From: Sneathiella sp.
Lineage (GTDB): Bacteria > Pseudomonadota > Alphaproteobacteria > Sneathiellales > Sneathiellaceae
NCBI GenBank assembly: GCA_002732675.1
Contig: NVRR01000137.1
Coordinates: 1-8,139, forward strand
Direction: 5' to 3'
DNA: 8,139 nucleotides
The position numbers and the translations under genes are program-made. The notes beneath the pieces are model-generated. The model did no database searches, was not told the origin of the DNA, and was given only the letters and a program-made list of their open reading frames with translations. This document shows, piece after piece, positions 5,929 through 8,139 of the stretch. Every line of letters starts with the position of its first letter. The first letter of the stretch is position 1.

Positions 5929-7230
5929 ATGCAGTTGACCACACAAACACGACAAAATGCCGAATTTTTTGAAGCCGATATTGAGAGCAATGATCCGGAT
6001 GTCTTTGCGGCAATCCAACAGGAGTTGGGCCGACAGAGAGATCAGATTGAATTGATTGCCTCAGAGAATATTGTCAGTCCAGCCGTTTTGGCGGCGCAGG
6101 GCTCTGTCCTCACCAATAAATATGCGGAAGGCTATCCCGGACGTCGCTACTATGGTGGCTGCGAATATGTGGATATCGTTGAAAATCTGGCCATCGAGCG
6201 GGCCAAACAGCTTTTCAATTGTGAATTCGCCAATGTCCAGCCCAATTCCGGCTCGCAGGCCAACCAGGGGGTCTTTATGGCCCTGATCAAGCCCGGCGAC
6301 ACTATATTGGGCTTGTCGCTGGATGCGGGCGGGCATCTGACCCATGGCGCCAAACCAAACCAGTCCGGTAAATGGTTTAATGCTGTTCATTATGGTGTGG
6401 ACCGGGAAACCCATCGCATCGATTTTGAGGAGGTTCGGCGTCTGGCCGAGGAACATCGCCCGGCCCTGATAATTGCCGGTGGATCGGCGTATCCGCGTCA
6501 TATCGACTTTGCTAAATTTCGCGAAATTGCCGATGAAGTCGGGGCCTATCTGATGGTGGATATGGCGCATTTTGCGGGCCTTGTGGCCGCAGGCGTGCAT
6601 CCGAGCCCGCTTTCCCATGCCCATGTGGTAACAACGACCACCCATAAAACATTGCGCGGCCCGCGCGGCGGCATGATCCTGACAAATGATGAAGTGCTTG
6701 CCAAAAAAATCAACTCGGCGATTTTCCCGGGTATGCAGGGCGGGCCCCTGATGCACGTGATTGCGGCGAAAGCGGTTGCCTTCAGTGAAGCCTTGACACC
6801 GGCGTTCAAGAAATATGCGGCATCGGTTGTTGAGAATGCTGCCGTTCTTGCAAGTACGCTCGTTGGTCACGGCTTTGATATCGTCTCTGGCGGGACAGAT
6901 ACCCATGTCATGCTGGTCGATTTGCGCCCCAAGGGACTGACCGGAAACATCGCCGAACGGTCGATGGAGAACGCTTTTATTACCTGCAATAAAAACGGCA
7001 TTCCCTTTGATCCTGAAAAGCCGATGGTGACGTCAGGTGTTCGGTTGGGGACGCCCGCGGCGACAACCCGTGGCTTTGGTACCGCAGAATTTGCGAAAGT
7101 CGGGGATCTGATCGCCGAAGTCCTTGACGGGCTGGTCGCAAACCCCGAGGATAACAGCGCTGTCGAAGGAAAAGTCCGCGCTGATGTTAAAACGCTCTGC
7201 GACGCTTTTCCTCTATACCCGAATATGTAG
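5929..7230 (+). CDS. glyA: serine hydroxymethyltransferase
   Basis: A 433-residue PLP enzyme of fold type I that converts serine and tetrahydrofolate to glycine and 5,10-methylene-THF in the cytoplasm, the main source of one-carbon units. Signatures include [16 protein letters not shown] (35-50), [16 protein letters not shown] (62-77), [16 protein letters not shown] (104-119), [12 protein letters not shown] (211-222), the Schiff-base Lys240 in [14 protein letters not shown], and the carboxylate-binding Arg372 in SGVRLGTPA. The length matches bacterial GlyA (about 420-435). The start is uncertain: ATG at 5929 gives family-like length, but GGAG (5923-5926) is only 2 nt away; ATG at 5881 adds 16 unconserved residues; a GTG at 5752 would add 59 residues of structured leader and is rejected. 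It is first in a same-strand cluster with nrdR (62 bp) and ribD, a common alphaproteobacterial order. Confidence 0.97.
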   Translation: MQLTTQTRQNAEFFEADIESNDPDVFAAIQQELGRQRDQIELIASENIVSPAVLAAQGSVLTNKYAEGYPGRRYYGGCEYVDIVENLAIERAKQLFNCEFANVQPNSGSQANQGVFMALIKPGDTILGLSLDAGGHLTHGAKPNQSGKWFNAVHYGVDRETHRIDFEEVRRLAEEHRPALIIAGGSAYPRHIDFAKFREIADEVGAYLMVDMAHFAGLVAAGVHPSPLSHAHVVTTTTHKTLRGPRGGMILTNDEVLAKKINSAIFPGMQGGPLMHVIAAKAVAFSEALTPAFKKYAASVVENAAVLASTLVGHGFDIVSGGTDTHVMLVDLRPKGLTGNIAERSMENAFITCNKNGIPFDPEKPMVTSGVRLGTPAATTRGFGTAEFAKVGDLIAEVLDGLVANPEDNSAVEGKVRADVKTLCDAFPLYPNM

Positions 7231-7292
7231 GCTGGGACCTGCTATTGGACTATGGTGGACAGCGGAACTGAACAGGGAACAAGGGGGTTTGG

Positions 7293-7754
7293 ATGCGCTG
7301 TCCATTTTGTAGCAGTGAAGAAACGCAAGTAAAGGATAGTCGGCCGACTGAAGATAATACGGCCATCAGGCGACGGCGTGCCTGTGCGACCTGCGGTGCC
7401 CGCTTTACCACGTTCGAGCGGGTTCAATTGCGCGAATTGACAGTGGTTAAGAAAAACGGCCAGAGAGCGGTTTTTGAGCGCGAGAAGCTCGAAAAATCCG
7501 TGAATATTGCAACGCGCAAGCGTCCGGTTGATCCCGACAGAATTGACCGCATGATCAACGGCATTGTCCGGCAGCTGGAAAGCAGCGGCGATCAGGAAGT
7601 CCCCTCCGACAAAATCGGTGAATTGGTCATGGAGGGGCTGGCGTCCCTCGACAGTGTTGCCTACGTGCGTTTTGCGTCCGTCTATAAAGACTTCCGCGAA
7701 GCAAAGGATTTCGAAGAATTCATTGGTGAATTGAGCACCAACGTTACCAACTGA
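7293..7754 (+). CDS. nrdR: transcriptional repressor NrdR
   Basis: A 153-residue nucleotide-sensing repressor of ribonucleotide reductase genes. An N-terminal zinc ribbon uses Cys3, Cys6, Cys31 and Cys34 (MRCPFC...CATCGARF), with the RRRR DNA-contact stretch at 26-29. An ATP-cone spans about 49-139 ([16 protein letters not shown] at 51-66, [13 protein letters not shown] at 122-134). Family knowledge: dATP/ATP binding to the cone changes oligomeric state and so binding to NrdR boxes. The length is normal for the family. The start ATG at 7293 has AAGGGGG (7281-7287) 5 nt upstream. The neighbours glyA (upstream) and ribD (4 bp downstream) give the usual glyA-nrdR-ribD synteny, and co-transcription with ribD is likely. 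I see no clear NrdR box in this window, so its targets lie elsewhere. Confidence 0.97.
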   Translation: MRCPFCSSEETQVKDSRPTEDNTAIRRRRACATCGARFTTFERVQLRELTVVKKNGQRAVFEREKLEKSVNIATRKRPVDPDRIDRMINGIVRQLESSGDQEVPSDKIGELVMEGLASLDSVAYVRFASVYKDFREAKDFEEFIGELSTNVTN

Positions 7755-7758
7755 ATTT

Positions 7759-8139
7759 ATGAGCACCGTGACGTCAAGTATCGATCAGCATCATATGCGA
7801 ACAGCGCTGCGCCTGGCGGCGCGGGGGCTGGGGCAGGTGGCGCCCAACCCGGCTGTTGGCTGCGTCATTGTCAAGGAGGGTCGCGTTGTGGGGCGCGGCT
7901 GGACACAGAGCGGCGGCAGACCGCATGCGGAAACCGAGGCCCTTGGTAAGGCCGGACATTTAGCGCGCGGCGCAACAGCCTATGTCACGTTGGAGCCTTG
8001 CTCCCACCAGGGCCAAACGCCGGCCTGCGCGGAAAGCCTGATCCGGGCCGGGGTGACGCGGGTGGTCTCGGCCCTTGAAGATCCGGATCGGCGGGTCGAA
8101 GGCAAGGGGCATCAGATGCTGCGGGATGCCGGCGTTGAT
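7759..8139 (+). CDS. ribD: riboflavin biosynthesis protein RibD, 3' part outside window
   Basis: The frame opens at ATG 7759 and runs without a stop to the window edge (127 codons), so only the N-terminal deaminase domain is seen. RibD is bifunctional: it deaminates the pyrimidine made by GTP cyclohydrolase II, and its C-terminal reductase half then reduces the ribosyl chain (riboflavin pathway). Visible are QVAPNPAVGCVIV (25-37), the zinc and catalytic pair His56-Ala-Glu58, and the ligand cysteines Cys81 and Cys90 in PCSHQGQTPAC. The loop reads SHQGQ where many homologues have SHTGK or SHHGR. Only 4 bp separate it from the nrdR stop, and no Shine-Dalgarno is evident before 7759; coupling to nrdR translation is likely. 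ATG at 7795 is a weaker alternative start. The full protein is expected to be about 360-380 residues. Confidence 0.96.
   Translation, partial: MSTVTSSIDQHHMRTALRLAARGLGQVAPNPAVGCVIVKEGRVVGRGWTQSGGRPHAETEALGKAGHLARGATAYVTLEPCSHQGQTPACAESLIRAGVTRVVSALEDPDRRVEGKGHQMLRDAGVD

Noticed and set aside
6061..6906. Minus-strand open frame of 281 codons opposite glyA
   Set aside because: It is antisense to an unmistakable GlyA and shows no domain signature.

Overview
The window reads as chromosomal DNA of an alphaproteobacterium, probably from a marine or soil group near Rhodospirillales/Sneathiellales. The pointers are a Ros/MucR-family regulator, the gene order glyA-nrdR-ribD, a small alphaproteobacterial-type DUF6898-like protein, and moderately GC-rich genes separated by much more AT-rich spacers. 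The genus is an inference from gene content; nothing in the sequence names it.

Layout, left to right. At 1-48 is the 5' two thirds of an elongator tRNA-Met on the minus strand, cut by the window edge. Within about 15 bp begins the 3' part of an alpha/beta-hydrolase gene (62-649, +), which keeps its catalytic triad but has lost the N-terminal part. A well-formed but apparently orphan promoter follows (668-696, +). Next is a two-gene catabolic unit on the minus strand: gcdH (glutaryl-CoA dehydrogenase, 2766 to 1567) followed 28 bp later by a short-chain dehydrogenase (1538 to 774). A divergent small gene (2940-3194, +, DUF6898-like) ends 9 bp from the convergent stop of eptA (phosphoethanolamine transferase, 4820 to 3204). 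Upstream of eptA on the same strand is a Ros/MucR regulator (5464 to 5024). An AT-rich divergent region of 464 bp then separates mucR from glyA (5929-7230, +), nrdR (7293-7754) and ribD (7759 to beyond 8139).

How the genes fit together. GcdH makes crotonyl-CoA from glutaryl-CoA in lysine, tryptophan or aromatic acid degradation, and the SDR is likely co-transcribed with it, though its substrate cannot be read from sequence. The MucR protein sits directly upstream of a lipid A/envelope-modifying enzyme, which fits the known envelope roles of MucR regulators. glyA-nrdR-ribD is a housekeeping cluster for one-carbon units, control of ribonucleotide reductase, and riboflavin synthesis.

I see no phage, transposon, CRISPR or defence system. 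The features most worth a second look are: (i) a structured glyA leader with two mutually exclusive helices, possibly an attenuator or riboswitch; (ii) a MucR whose zinc-finger ligands are largely replaced; (iii) a 22-codon ORF whose stop overlaps the eptA start; (iv) the truncated hydrolase against the tRNA; and (v) the orphan promoter at 668-696. All are modest, and the window is otherwise ordinary.
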